64,000 bases of DNA from Sphagnum compactum (GCA_965153455.1 OZ234493.1:10406213-10470212), one strand, 5' to 3'. Counted from the first letter of the stretch, positions 48,795 to 61,739 are shown. The notes: generated by a model not told the origin, from the sequence alone. Numbers and translations are program-made.

Positions 48795-49644
48795 TACTGT
48801 TTACAATTTTACGTCCGTTTGGGACTAGAGAGTCCATTAGACAAAAGGTAGATCATGGAGGACAGCATGCCTCTGGTACTGGCAGCATGCCACAAACTTG
48901 GCCAGGGCGACCATGTTCGTAGTCTGCATGAGGTCAGCAAGAGTGCTAGTGTGGGTGAGGGGCAGGGTCGAACAAAAGCGTTCCCTAATTTTCTGTGTAT
49001 TTGGACAAACAAGAAGCAAGTGCTCTTCATCCTCAACCTTCCCCAAATCGCAGCCTCGACAAAGCCTCTCTGCGTATGGCACGCCCTTTCACACACCTAG
49101 CACTACCTTAAGCTACGTGTTACCACATCGAAACCAAGCCAGAGCTTTCCGTAGCTGAACGTAGCTAATGTCACACAAGTAGCTTTTGCTCTTGTACAAC
49201 ATACCCTTGAAGTGTAAGTATCTTGTCTGCACGTTGGTCCCGATCTCGCAGTTGGTAAAGAGATTTTCAATGTAAGTCAGCCGCATATTATCCTTCATCC
49301 TTTTTACACTCAATATTGTGTGGGGAAAACCAGGAGGGGGTGGGTGTGAGGCAACTTTTGTCCCTTTACTCCCGGTTCTACAAGGTGACTATACTTGAAA
49401 GCATAAATGCTACCGGTGAAAGACGAAGCGAGCGTACTTCTAGATGCTAGATTGCGTTTGTAGTTGAGATTAAATTTCTTTGCCGCCTATGCATCATTCA
49501 CAACTTAACATTGATAGCTATATTTTTTATTTTATTTTATTTTGTTATTATTATTATTTTTGATCCCCACATTTCCGATCCTAGAACCTTCTACTAAATT
49601 GTCATCCCTTTAAACAAACTTTTATGAACTCAACACTTCCTTAA

Positions 49645-50195
49645 ACTTGGCTACAACCAGCAATCATTTGAAGAATTGTTTCTCACACCCAGATTGTTCA
49701 AATTCGGCTTGCTTTAGCTCTTTGGAAAGCTAACTAGTAGACGCACCTTCCTACCAAATCTCAGGATCTGCAGCTAAATAACTAGGAAATTATGCTATAA
49801 AACCCGAGAGGATTTTATGGAAGTAGTTGGTCCAACTTGACTGCAGACCACCAGTCACTTGGAGAATTGTTTCTCACACCTAGATTGTTCAAATTCGGCT
49901 TGCTTTAGCTCTTTGGAAAGCTAATTAGTAGACGCACCTTCCTACCAAATCTCAGGATCTGCAGCTAAATAACTAGGAAATTATGCTATAAAACCCGAGA
50001 GGATTTTATGGAAGTAGTTGGTCCAACTTGACTGCAGACCACCAGTCACTTGGAGAATTGTTTCTCACACCCAGATTGTTCAAATTCGGCTTGCTTTAGC
50101 TCTTTGGAAAGCTAACTAGTAGACGCACCTTCCTACCAAATCTCAGGATCTGCAGCTAAATAACTAGGAAGTTATGCTACAAAACCCGAGAGGGT
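49645..50195. repeat. Three tandem copies of a 191-bp unit inside the nested element
   Basis: GAATTGTTTCTCACACC recurs at 49,673, 49,864 and 50,055, exactly 191 bp apart. The copies are nearly identical over AGATTGTTCAAATTCGGCTT, CTCTTTGGAAAGCTAA and CTCAGGATCTGCAGC. Such repeats upstream of a TATA box are typical of LTR U3 enhancer regions. Confidence 0.95.
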
Positions 50196-50705
50196 TTATT
50201 AACTTTCCCTAGAGTTCCAACTTCCTAATACTATTCTTACTCACCTCCATCCTTCCAAAACTCTTACCAAATCCCCCTTCTACTCTCTTTTCCCTTCCCC
50301 ACTCCCAAAGTTGATCATCCTTTTCCTCCTCAAGAACTTGTCAGAACTAGAACTCTCGAGATTGAATTAGAGGTCATCTCCCGTCGGAAAAAGAGAGCAC
50401 CCCAATCACCCAAGTTCCCTTTTAAAGAGAAGGAGAAGGAGAAGAACCCCTTGCTCGGTGGTCAATGGAAGGAGAATGTTCCTTTGCACTTACTCCCACT
50501 TCCCCCCAAACAAACTTACTTAAACCCTCACTTTTTATCCTTTGACACAAAGGTTTTACCTTACCATGGTCCTAGGCCATTCTTTACCCACTCCCTTCCT
50601 TTCCTTGCGTATAAATTACGATCACATAACTTGATGTCACAAATCCCCTCCACCTTCATTGCAATTTGATTTTTGTTGAAGATCTTTCCTCTCTTCCTTG
50701 CAAGC

Positions 50706-51128
50706 ATGGTGTCGCGCACAGTCACCTCCTACGGGCCCCAAGCCGCACAAGTGAACGAGGAACCGCCTTCGGAATCATCTTTAGATTTGACTCTAACGCA
50801 GCATCCCCGTGACGAAGAACTCGAACCTCGAGAGGTGCGCGCTCGTCTTGAAGTTGAACCCCCTCGAGCCTGGTATTACTGCATTTTGCCAAACTCCCGC
50901 ACCCTGGTGATCTTGTTATAAGTCGATCCTGCTTCCGGTGACGAACCCGAAACCGTTTGTGAAGGTTGTTATGAAACCAAAGACACTTCTATCTTCGCTT
51001 GGTCTTCAGTTCCCGGCGTTGGACACTATCGTTGGTTGTGCGGTCCGATTCGTCGCCTACCTCCTAATAGCAAGGTGGACTATCTAGTTCGTACTATTCG
51101 ACGCATTCTAGACTTCCTACAGCTATGA
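50706..51128 (+). pseudogene. Unrecognised ORF in the nested LTR-like element, one in-frame stop
   Basis: From ATG at 50,706 (MVSRTVTSYGPQAAQVNEEP) the frame runs 140 codons to TGA at 51,126, interrupted once by TAA at 50,919, which could derive from CAA. The first half is acidic (DEELEPREVRARLEVEPP). The second half has a C-x2-C pair (TVCEGCYETKDTS) and a later cysteine (HYRWLCGPIRRLP), suggesting a small metal-binding fold. Codon texture and GC content are protein-like and unlike the flanks. A TATA-like TATAAA lies about 100 bp upstream. It is not obviously gag or pol. Function unknown. Confidence 0.45.
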
Positions 51129-54100
51129 ACCATGGCATAGGCCAGGACTTAACATGTACCCATAGCTCCTTGCCGAGCTTACTCATAATCTAAATAAACG
51201 TTTCAGTCCTTACGAGACTCCTATTATCATTGGCACACTACCACATCATCTATTTAACCATTAAGCTGATTCGAATTAATCCTTCGTTCCTATGGCTTGA
51301 AGATTGTTCTATCTCTATTGGGCCTTTCACTAACCCCCTCCTCCTGCTTCACAGATTCCCAACATCCTTGCTGCTTGTTAAATACTGATACAAGACCAAT
51401 GTTTTGTTGCACACCATGAACTCCGGTGTTTGTTTTTCCTTCCCTCAACTTCTAGCGAGTTCTCGCTCCTTCTTACGCTACTAAGGTTATAAAACTATAG
51501 TTTACCAACTTTTTGCTGAAGAAAAGGACTAACCCAACCAATATCGCATTTCGGAAAACAAAACAACCCCCCCACACCCTGTGCGCATTCCTCTACCCCT
51601 ATTATAACACAAAGTTGTTAAACCCCCCTAAAAACCTCACCACACTCGAATATTCCTAACACAATTCTTAAACATTGAGACTATTAGCCATGGCCATGTC
51701 AGTATGGCTCACAGTGGGGCCCCAGCTTCCTGGTTTGTTGGGGCCTCTTGTTGTAAATCTAGCAGCAACCGGCTGCACTAGTTGTAGCGCGGCCAGCTGA
51801 GCCATCTGAACTCTCACCCATACGTTGTGCGCATTGCACCAAAGTACTTGGCTCTCCGCCCAGCCTCTCACCCCTGCTAGACGGGTTAGGTGTATGTGCG
51901 TTGTCGCAGGAGCCGTTCCCAGCGGCGGTTGAGCAGTCCTCGCCTAGAGCACACGGGTCGTTGCAGGCTTAGGCGTCGTTTCCAACGACGGTTGAACTTA
52001 AGGCAGAAAACCTGCCACCTCTTAGGGCTGATTCTTGAGTAGCCATTTTTTCACAGATCTAACCCAACATTTCTTTCCTGCAACAAGCATAACGAGTTGG
52101 GTTTCCCATGCCTTGCCCAAGATGCGGTCTTTAGTGACCGTGCTCACACGGTTATAGTACAATAGCGCTTGTCCCCATGTAAAGTGTTCAAAGGGGAATT
52201 TGCCAAATTCTGCCAACACGATGGACGTGCTCGTTATTTTTCGCACTCTAAGCAAGGACTTGAGGAACCTTCGGTACACTACTTCAATAGCCTCTATTTT
52301 CTTGGAGTTCACCCAAACCTCACAGGCATAACTTGCTATGGAACGCACCAACGTGTTGAAGAAGTCACAACGTAATTGGACGTCCATAATATGTAGTTCC
52401 GCACAACGGCGGTTCAATGCGAACAGCGAGTGCCTACTGGCAGCTGCTAGATGTTCCATTACACTGTCCAGGTTCGGGGTGGTCTTGAGTAGGATCCCCA
52501 GGTATTTGAAGGTCTACACACGATCAATAGCATCACCTTCAAACACAAACTTTTGGCATGGGTCAGCAGAGTTGAACACCATGACTTTTATTTTTTTCAC
52601 GTTCACTATAAGTCCACATTCGGCAAAGAACTGCTGGAGCGCGTCTAACTGGTGCTGCAGTCGCACCTCTGACTCCGACGTCAAAGCAAGGTCATCTACA
52701 AAAACCAACAGCCATACGTGCATGTTTGCTAGGGTCGGTGTATCGCATTCTTTGCCATCCAAGTGCCCCTCCAGGGCATCCAAATATAGCCCAAACAGTA
52801 GGGGGCTGAGAGGGCAACCTTGCTTCACACCTTGTTGGCACTTGAAGCTGGAGGTGACACCTTCGCTTGGGTGGTTGATGCATACGGTATCCTTGGTATA
52901 CATCGCTTGTAGGCATCGCAAGAAGCGTCCCTCCACCCCAAGGCTAGCCAACACCTCCCACAGCACTTCACGCAACACAGTATCGAACGCCTTCTTAAAG
53001 TCCACAAAGCAACAATAGAGTGGCTTCTTTTTTGCTTTGCTCTGTTCTATCAGAGTTCGTAGTATGAAGAGTTGGTCAGTAGTGCGGTAATCTTTGCGAA
53101 ACCCAGCTTGACCCTTGGCACGCAGCCCATGTTGTTCAGCCCACTTGCTCAGCCTTTTGTCAATGATCATAGCAAATAACTTTGCTAGGATGGGCCCAAC
53201 AGTTATCCCCTGTAGTTGTCAAATTTGGAGGCATCGCCCCCTTTAAAGAGCGCGTGGACCACCCCAGTGGAAAGGGCTTCTGGAAAGCCTTCCGCCAGAA
53301 AGTAGTTGAACGTTGTCAATAGTGGCATGCATAGCAGCTCTCCCGCATCCAAAATGAACTCAGCTTTCATACCATCCAAACCAGCAGCCTTATTCCTTTG
53401 TAGTTTTTTCAGCGCCTGAAATAGCTTAGCAAGTGTGATATCTGTGTTTAGGGTGTGGCTAGGTGGAGGTTCCGTCACCTGGGCCGAATGATCAATTCGT
53501 AGCCGTATGGGTGGCGGAGACTAGCCAACTAGCTTGTGGAAGCCTACCAAAAGTGTAGCTACACTGATTTTGTCCACAACGGGTGCCCTTGGCCGGTACT
53601 TTTTCCAGAATGAAAGTGCATCCACCTTGGCAAGCGTACACATATGTTGAGCTCTTGCAGTTTCCCAAAAAATTCTTTTCTTTTTTAATAAATTTTTTAG
53701 TTTATTTGCCTGATGTTTAGCGGCGTGCGAATTGGGGTTAGCTTTCAGCCAGAGCCTCAGTTCTCGCTTCGCTATACGGGAGTCGGCATCAAACCAGGGT
53801 TTATGGCAATGTCGTGCTCTGTAGTTTCCTCCCGAAGGCTTATTGCCAAAAGTAGATTCTGCTGCAACACCCACGCACTGCTGCAGTAGGTCAGCTAACC
53901 CGTCTGCCCCCAGATGCCCGATTGAGTCAACAACCCATGGGTTTCCAAGATTCGCTACTAGGGCAAACTGATACTTTTCAGCTTTTGATTTATCATATTT
54001 GAACCTAGTTAAGAATTTTTTTTATTACAACTGTATGTTGTGGCTCAACAAAGCTACAATCGATGTTCAACCGTAGGCGTAATGACCTGTGGTCAGAGTC

Positions 54101-54623
54101 TCCCCCCATCGTGCAATAGCGGGTGTCGTCTATTATCACTTCGAGGTGTGTAGCAACTTGCCAAATTACAAGTGAGCCAATAATATAATCGACAGTGCTA
54201 CGCCCCCCATTTGCCAAGCAAGTGAACTCCCCTGATTCGTCGCCAGGTGTCCGGCCGTTGAGGATGAGCAACCCAGCGTCACAACATAGGTCCAGGAGCT
54301 CACGGCCCCAGCCGCCAACACTGGCGTCGCAGTTCTGTCGCTTAGCCACATCACTTGGTTGCTCAGTCTAAGCGAGCTCAGGCGCTTGTAACAGTTCACA
54401 AAGGTCGCTAATGTGAATGGTATCTGGTAACGTTGCAGTTCGCACATTAAAATCCCCTCCCAATAATACTATGCCCCCTAGAGTTTGAACTTCAACAATA
54501 TCTGCTGCCAGATTTTGAAACAAGGATTCGCTCTCGTGTTTAGAGCCAACAGGGGCAACATACACCACGCAGACATACAAGTCAGGGGCAGCACCCCTGT
54601 TGACCCATAGCCATAGATAAGAA

Positions 54624-57606
54624 AATATTAAACATGCTTAAGATTGTAAATGCGTTCGGTATAGATGTATTGCCGCCATAGCATGACGTCACCAAAACGA
54701 GCCTCCTCTCCAGACCCCCATCCATGTTCACGTAGCTGTCACATTTGCACATTACATAATGCATCCCACATAACACGTGATGATCACTATGGCATCCATA
54801 GGATGAAGGGTGCACTGACCATCGCATGTCATCTCATTGGATGGGCCCATGTAACATGCGCCGATTTCAAATTCCTTCGCACAAATCAAACAATCCAAAC
54901 AGCCCCATCATCCTTGATCTTAAACCCTAATGCAGTGTAATAGTCCTTTGTGCTCGCATATCATTTCCATCGCTAGACCAACTTGAAACTCCATCACCAT
55001 TGTCCTACAACTTCAAGCAACAATCAATTAGTTTATTGCGCACCAATAATGCGAATAATCAAGTAATGTTCGTTGTATCACATCAGGTTCTTTAACACAC
55101 TTGGAGATTAATGTAATCTATTGAAATACATGTAATAGAACTCCTGTGAAACTTGCATGAGTTTCAAGCACAAGTGCAACATTACTATTGAGGTAAGTTT
55201 TTTTTAGTGTTGTGATGGATATGAAATACTTGTGGAAATGACTTCCTATACCAAGTAATGTGTTGTTAGGGCATTCATGGACTACACAGAAGACTTCAAT
55301 GAAAAAACATGGTGTAGTGCTTAAATGTTAGTAGAAAAATTGAAATCGTGCAAATTAGTTTCAATTGTTACTTAGTTCTTTAATTGGATTTTTTTTGTTT
55401 TCCTTTGAAAAACCTTGTTGAATAATATTTTGTAACATGCTTAGGAATTTTCTTTTGAGGTGAAAAAAATGGGAAGGAATCTGTAGATGTAAGAGGAGGA
55501 GTGATATGAACATGAAACTATTTAGAAACACAAAATTTCCTTTTTTATTCAACACATATCATAAGTTTTAAATCCTTGATTCATGTGTTCATGTTTGCTG
55601 CTTGTCATTTGTACATGTTACAGAATGTTTTAGGATTGTACATGTTGTAAAATGTTTTTAGGAAAGAACAGGGAATTTATATTTGGGATTCATGTTATGA
55701 TTTAACTTGGGTATTGTTACGATGTCAAGTGTTGTAATGGCTAGAAAGAACATGGACATTGAACCTACAAGTAAAATGTTGTCTACAAAAGGTGAAAAAG
55801 ACTTAATTGCTAAGAGTTTGTTTCGATATTATGTCGATTAGGGGTACAAGAAATTTGTGGAGCAATTTGTTGCACCTAACCTTTAAAATGAGCTTAAAGT
55901 GGAGTTTTTAGCAATAAAAATAAGTGTTTTATATCTCTATCCATATTTGTTTAGGTTATAGCAAGTGGGTGGCTAGTTACAAATTTGGGTTTCATGGTTT
56001 TACATGTTGAACATGAAATTGCTTGCCCAAGTTACTAATATTTAGAAACATGTCGGCATTTCAAGTAACACCTAAGGATAATGACAGAACATAAAAAAGG
56101 TGACAAGATGTTCTCTACATCTATTGTGGTGGAGAATGGCTAATAAGCAAAGACTTTCAAAACAACATCATAAAGGCTACAACAAAGCACCCTTTTATCC
56201 AAATTCAAGTAAACATGTTCAATTGCCAATGTACCCCAACTTCAAGTTTTCCCAAGAAACCAAAAAATTGAAACACATTCTTACTGATGAGAAATCAACT
56301 TCTCACTTGTCGATTAAAAGCCAAGTAGAAATTGACAAGGAGCAAGATAAAAAAATATATAGTTGATACAATCATCAAACATGTGTGTTCATTCAAAACA
56401 CTCCATGAATAACAATTGCTTACAAGGTATGATGCAAAACATCGTAGGTCCACCTCCACTATAAATGTACCTGAAGCATTGAAGGAAGAGCTTGCAATTG
56501 ATGGAAAGCAGAAAAAATGGTCAAAACCCTCGAAAAGAAAAGGAAGAAGGATCACCAAAAGATAGTACATGCGGCTATTAAGGAGAGAAGTACCGCCAAT
56601 AGCTAACAAATGACAAGGCAACAAATAGGAACTAAAACTTAGAAGCCTTACAAAGTGCAAGCTTGAAAAAAATTGAGGAAGGTGGTTGGGTGGGTGGTTG
56701 ACAAATCTCACAACATAGTTGAACAGGACAATGGGTTTGCATCTATTCCAACCAAGCTACATCCCCATCCAAAGATCAACATTTCGATGGGCTTCATGTT
56801 ACATAAGCAAAAAATGTTGAAAAGGATGAAAAGGATGGACAACCTAACATGCATATAGACTTGGAAAAACCAAAGTTGAAGTAGCTGCAAACGACACACT
56901 AGATTGTAACATGGCATTTGGTGTAGAAATGCAACTACATTCTAACATGACATCTTGTCCACATGACACATCATCTTGGAAATTAGTGATAACTTCCAAA
57001 GTTCTCCTTCTGTTAATCTCATATAAAGATTTCCATCCAAGGAATTAGGGTTATTTGAGGTTAAATGTAAAGATGTGTTGGTCTCTGCACATAAAGAAGC
57101 AGAACAAGTGGTTACCATGAATTAATAGCCACCTCCTCATCCTCATGCTTTCTTGAAATGTGTCCCTAATTTTTTGTGTTGTTGCCATACATGTTACGTC
57201 ACTATGATTAGGAGAAGGATACTATTGATGGATGTAAATCTAGATTGTAGTAATATAAAAAGTTTGAAGACAACAAATGGGACAACTGGGTTGAGCACAA
57301 ATTTATGTCTTCACTTGGGAGCTAGTCATTTGCAAAATCAGTAAAAGAACTACATTTGCATGTTGAATTAAATCATTTGTTATGTTTTCTCATGTACCAA
57401 CTTTGTTGTGGGGTTTTTCTTTTAACTTATTGTATTTTGGGTGTAAAAATTAAATCAATGTAACAACAATGTTAAGAATTCCACCACTTTGTGTGTCGAG
57501 CATCAAGCTACTATGGATGAAGAATTCAAAGCACTACTTGAATATGTTGATCATGAGCACTGACTTCTAGGCAAAGTAGTTGTGGATCTAAAAACAACCT
57601 AGAAGG
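54624..57606. other. Gene-free or unrecognised DNA
   Basis: Short plus-strand frames around 55,740-57,350 hint at eroded coding sequence (e.g. 56,100-56,366) but match no family I know. Confidence 0.45.
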
Positions 57607-58155
57607 GGATATATAGGTTTAGCCAAGAGATATAAGTTTAGCCAAAAAGAAATATAGGTTTTGTCAAGAGAGAGAAGTTTAGCCAATAAGATTTATGGGT
57701 TTAGCCAAGAGAGAGAAGTTTGGCCAGTAAGATATATAGGTTTAACCAAGAGATAGAAGTTTAGCTAGTAAAATATATAGGTTTTACCAAGAAATAAAAG
57801 TTTAGTGAAAAAATATAAGTTTAACCAAGAAGAAATATAAATATAGCCAAGAAATAGAATATTAGCCAAGAAAAAATATAGGTTTAACCAAGAAATAGAA
57901 GTTAGCCAGTAAGATATATAGGTTTAGCCAATAGATAGAAGTTTAACCAAGAAATATAAGTTTAACAAAAAAAAAAAAAAGGTTTAGCCAAGAGATAGAA
58001 GTTTAGCAAAGAAGAAATATAAGTTTAACCAAGAGATAAAAGTTTAGCCAAGAAAAAATATAGGTTTAGTCAAGAGATAGAAGTTTAGCAAAAAAGAACT
58101 ATAAGTTTAGCCAAGAAGAAATATAGGTTTAGCCAAAAAAAAGAGTTTTGCCAAG
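57607..58155. repeat. Minisatellite, about 41-bp unit made of two GTTTAGCC half-units
   Basis: Roughly a dozen degenerate copies of ATATAGGTTTAGCCAAGAGA plus TAGAAGTTTAGCCAAGAAGAA occur head to tail. Each full unit holds two GTTTAGCCAAGA half-repeats. Units differ by substitutions and A-run length. Confidence 0.9.
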
Positions 58156-61100
58156 GTAAGTAAGGGATTAATTGTTAGTTCGTAGGTAGGGCTAAGATTA
58201 GTTTAGTAGGGTAGCTGGGTTGGTGGGTAGTATGGAGGTCAGGGTTGAAAGAAAATTGGCAACGGAAAAAAAATGGTCAAAGGTCAGCAGCCAAAAAAAA
58301 TTGACTGTGGTAGAATGTTGATTAACACAAGGTAAAGAGATGAATGAAAAAGAAGCGAATCATCCAGCCCATCCTATGGACAGAACGGCCAACTGGTGTA
58401 GTCATGGGGGCTGGTTCACTCTGGCGATAACCATCATTAAATGTGTGAGAACTGTTCAGAATTATGCGGAGGGTAAGGAATAGGTTTTAGGCTCTTCTTA
58501 GGTTTGAGGGCCCATTTGAGGAGGCGCGACAAACCCCCCAAAGAAAAGTCAAAAAACCAGTTCCTTACCTTCCAATAAACGCTTTTCAAAATTTGGAACC
58601 TTACAAAAGTGAAATGTTCTGTCTTAATCAAATTAGGATCTTGCATGAATGGAAGGCTCACTTTTATTTCAGAAGCACAATATTATGCCAAGGCAGGTTG
58701 TTGACTGAATGGGGAAATTTTGAAAAGTTAATTTACATATAAATAAATATTGTTCTATGTATTCCAGTGCACCGTCATGCTGTGGTGATCATGGTGAACA
58801 TCTACCATTGTGCCACAACATGCCACTTTTGTGGCATGTTAACTTGGAGTTCAATAAAGTTGTTCATTAGCCCTTGGATGAGCTACAACAGCCACCAATT
58901 TGCTAATTAAAAGTCTAGGTTAGAGAGCCCCAGGGCCGGAAGGTTTGGGGGTCTAACTTGAAATACATCCAGTGGCTCCCTCTACTTTTAGTACTGCAAT
59001 ACCACGATAGTGATCCTGGTCCTGGAGGGATTATCTGACTCAGCACTGGTGCCTGCCCGGACACATAATCCCAACAAGGTTTGAAGGCTCTGATAACATC
59101 TAAGGGTTCGGGGTCAAACAACTCATGGAACCCACGATCTTGTCTGGCTATTGGGTGTTCATTCCCACTGTACCTTGCCCATTGCCCATTTGAGGACCAT
59201 AAAAAAATCATACATGTATGTAAACGCATAAATAGAAAATCAGTTCATGTTTTTCAAATTCAAAAGTTCATTATTATAAATTTGATGTATATATTATATA
59301 TATTTAGTATATCTGTTTTATTGTTCAAGTTAAATATTTAAATTTAGTCACGAATTTGTCATATTGTTGATTTTATGACATGTTAATAATATGTAAATGA
59401 ATGACATTTCGTAAAAAAATGCATTGTGATGCACAAAGTGAATCACCTTACTTGACAACCACCCATTGACTCTATACCACTTGTCAAGAAGTATTTAACT
59501 ACCTAGTTGCACCTTTTACGGACTTACATTATAACCACTTATATTCCTTATCTACTTACCTACGATACTTACCCACTTGCATAAGTAGTACAAGGGTTTA
59601 AACAATTGCCTATAAGAACATTGGTAACATGGTTATGGTTCATCTAAAATTAAATCATTAACAAGGTTTCCAATTGATGGTGCATTTGTGGGTGTTGGGA
59701 TTTGTTGCGATGCATTGGTGTAGGAATGTGCAAAAAGTTGGAAGAATAAAGTTCAATGTTAAGTAACAAGATAATGATAAGCATTCAAATATGTGTGTTA
59801 TCAAATAATGATTCACACCCACCTCCTTATTGCTTTGTTTAAAAACAATGGGTTAATTAGTCAAGATGACATGAACAAATAAGATTTTTTGTTTGAAAAT
59901 AATATTTTTAAAATCATGATTTACAAGTATGAAATTTATTATTTTTAGTTCATCAACTCTAAGAATTGATCCAAGTGGTGTGACTTGAATAATATCTCAC
60001 TTTATATTATGAAAAATTTCAGTAGAATGGGTGGTGAAGAAAAAAGATTTTGATTGAATTTTTTCACTGAAATGGGTGAGAGGAGAAGAAAAAAACTTGA
60101 CTAGGTATATCTTCGACATGGAGATATTAGTGCAGGCACAAATAGGGGAGCACCCCTGGAGATGCTGTAAGAACTGGATGGGTTTCAGCCACTGAATCCA
60201 AATTAGATGCCTTCTCAGGAGGTGAGGCGGTGTGACGACGAGTCAGGAGTCCGGACTTGTGACCCTTGAATTTTCCGTGCATGAACATGTCTCTCGGGTT
60301 TAGTTTAGAGAGGGAAAAGATAGGTGGTTTTTCCGCGCATGATCTGGGCTATCGCGACCGGAGCTCGCATGGAGCTGCGATTCGCGAATGGACAACGTGT
60401 GTATCTATGCAGCAGCAATGTGCATCTGCAATGCCCGATTTTATAGCTCTTGGGACTTGGGTGGACCCAATCAGGTGATTTGACTGGCTTTAATGGAGAT
60501 ATCTACTCTGCAAAATAAAATCACACTGTCGGGGAGATCAAAGTTGACATTTTCCATTTGGTAGCATCTCAGATTGAGCTCACTTCTCTTTCAACTTCAC
60601 GTGGCAAGTGTCAGATGAATTATTTTTTCCAGTTCAAAGTTCCAGTGCTTTTTCTTTCCCAATTTTGTAGTGTAGCAGCGATGGTGAGCCTCCCAAGGCA
60701 GATTTCCACTTAACTGGCGACACTTTTGTACGGGACCATTGAATGTGTAGCCTTCAGACAGGCCTGTAGCCACACTTTCCCCCAAAAAATCATTAAACCT
60801 GGGGGAAAATTGGCCACCACTTTTTTTTAAACAGGGTTTTTCCCACCAAAAATTTGGATCAGTGTCGCCCTTTTGGTGACTTTTCGCCAAAATACATGAC
60901 TTGTTCAAATTACCGGAAAACTCATTACGAAGTTCACTTATTAAATTCTCAATTGCACCCTGCCAAATTTACAACTTCACATTGTCAAATCACCATTTTC
61001 ACATCTCCACTTTTACATTGCAAACTTGACAAATTTCCATTATTTTACGGGCTGCCCAAAATTTTCGGACTGCCCCCAAAAAATCCATTGGTCGTCCAAT

Positions 61101-61239
61101 TTTTAAAAAAAGTTTCTTTTGCCCAAACCTTTATTTTTTCGGGCTGTTTTCTTTTGGGGTGGGTGGGGGGCTTGCATTAGTGGCCTACCCTCCTACCTCC
61201 TAGCCTACATACTCATTAACTTACATACCCACCTACTTA
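58156..61239. other. Gene-free DNA with a possible LTR primer-binding site remnant
   Basis: On the minus strand 59,098-59,086 reads TGTTATCAGAGCC, one change from the tRNA-Met primer-binding site, but no flanking LTR is evident. The segment 60,120-60,480 is richer in G+C and carries a MITE-like right end (GCACCCCTGGAGATGCTG), without a recognisable gene. Confidence 0.45.
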
Positions 61240-61735
61240 GGCTACCTATCCACCTACCATGACCAAGTTTGCAAGTATGCACGTTTACAAGTTTGCAAAT
61301 TTACAAATTACAAATCAATAATTACAAATTTACAATTTGATAGATTGCAAGTGCACTTTTGCAAGTTCACAAGTTTGCAAGTATGCAAAATTACCAAATT
61401 ACCAAATTAGAAAACATAAATTACAAAGTTACAAATTGAAAAATTGCAAGATTATAAATTGCATGTGCTCCATTGTAAATTTCAAATTTATAAAATTATA
61501 AACTTCTCAATTTACAACATTAAACAATATTAAAATTGCAAGTACATGTTTGCAAATATGCAAAATTACAAAATTATCAAATTTACAAATTTACAATTTG
61601 ACAAATTGCAAGTGCATGTTCTCAAGTTCATAAGTTTGCAAATTACAGGATTATAAATTGCATGTGCTCGTTTGTAAATTTCAAATTTACAAAATTAAAA
61701 ACTTCTCAGTTTACAAAATTTGAATGTAACACCAA
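61240..61735. repeat. Degenerate TTTACAAATT/TTGCAAGT array
   Basis: Short words such as ACAAGTTTGCAA, TTTACAAATT and AAATTGCAAG recur throughout. A longer block beginning ATTATAAATTGCATGTGCTC at 61,451 is repeated at 61,650. Confidence 0.75.
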
Positions 61736-61739
61736 AATT

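Larger units (their letters stand above)
49345..51713 (+). mobile_element. TG...CA element (solo-LTR-like) nested in LINE copy 2
   Basis: The boundaries are exact. LINE sequence is interrupted after GTGGG (49,340-49,344) and resumes with a second GTGGG (51,714-51,718); removing the insert and one GTGGG restores the copy 1 sequence perfectly at the join. The insert starts TGTGAGGC and ends GGCTCACA, i.e. TG...CA termini with a short inverted repeat, and the 5-bp duplication fits an LTR retrotransposon product. No internal pair of long terminal repeats is seen, so a single 2,369-bp solo LTR is the simplest reading. Contents: three 191-bp repeats, a TATA-like box near 50,607, an ORF at 50,706, and AATAAA near 51,193. 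Strand is given by the ORF. Confidence 0.85.
48837..54617 (-). pseudogene. LINE ORF2 remnant (endonuclease, RT, zinc finger)
   Basis: Minus-strand blocks include the endonuclease (VVYVAPVGS, GGDFNVR near 54,460), a long uninterrupted RT block at 52,517-53,170 (CCFVDFKKAFDTV, QGCPLSPLLFGLYLDALEG, FVDDLALTSESE), KYLGILL after a stop, and the terminal zinc finger at 48,837-49,082 (LCRGCDLGKVEDEEHLLLVC). Catalytic aspartates of RT motifs A and C are retained here. Inactivating changes include frameshifts near 54,020 and 53,205, stops at 52,514 (TAG for CAG) and 52,022 (TAA for CAG), a stop after PELA near 54,368, and the insertion at 49,345-51,713. Confidence 0.85.
48795..54623 (-). mobile_element. 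LINE copy 2, 5'-truncated and interrupted
   Basis: Read on the minus strand it begins inside the endonuclease at the point equivalent to 12,307 of copy 1, lacks ORF1 and the 5' part of ORF2, and ends in the same 3' sequence (GTAAAATTGTAAACAGTA). The truncation is the usual result of incomplete reverse transcription. Without the inserted element (49,345-51,713) the LINE is about 3.46 kb. It lies in opposite orientation to copy 1, about 33 kb away. No target duplication is recognised. Confidence 0.9.

Noticed and set aside
52338-53018. 226-codon plus-strand open frame
   Set aside because: It is the antisense shadow of the LINE copy 2 reverse transcriptase, which carries the recognisable motifs.
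56100-57350. Possible eroded gene in short plus-strand frames
   Set aside because: Fragments change frame repeatedly and match no family I can name.
57607-58155. CRISPR-like array
   Set aside because: Head-to-tail degenerate repeats with no unique spacers, in a plant nuclear context; it is a minisatellite.
59086-59098. LTR retrotransposon inferred from TGTTATCAGAGCC
   Set aside because: One mismatch to the tRNA-Met primer site, but no LTR boundary or second repeat was found; kept only as a note on the region.
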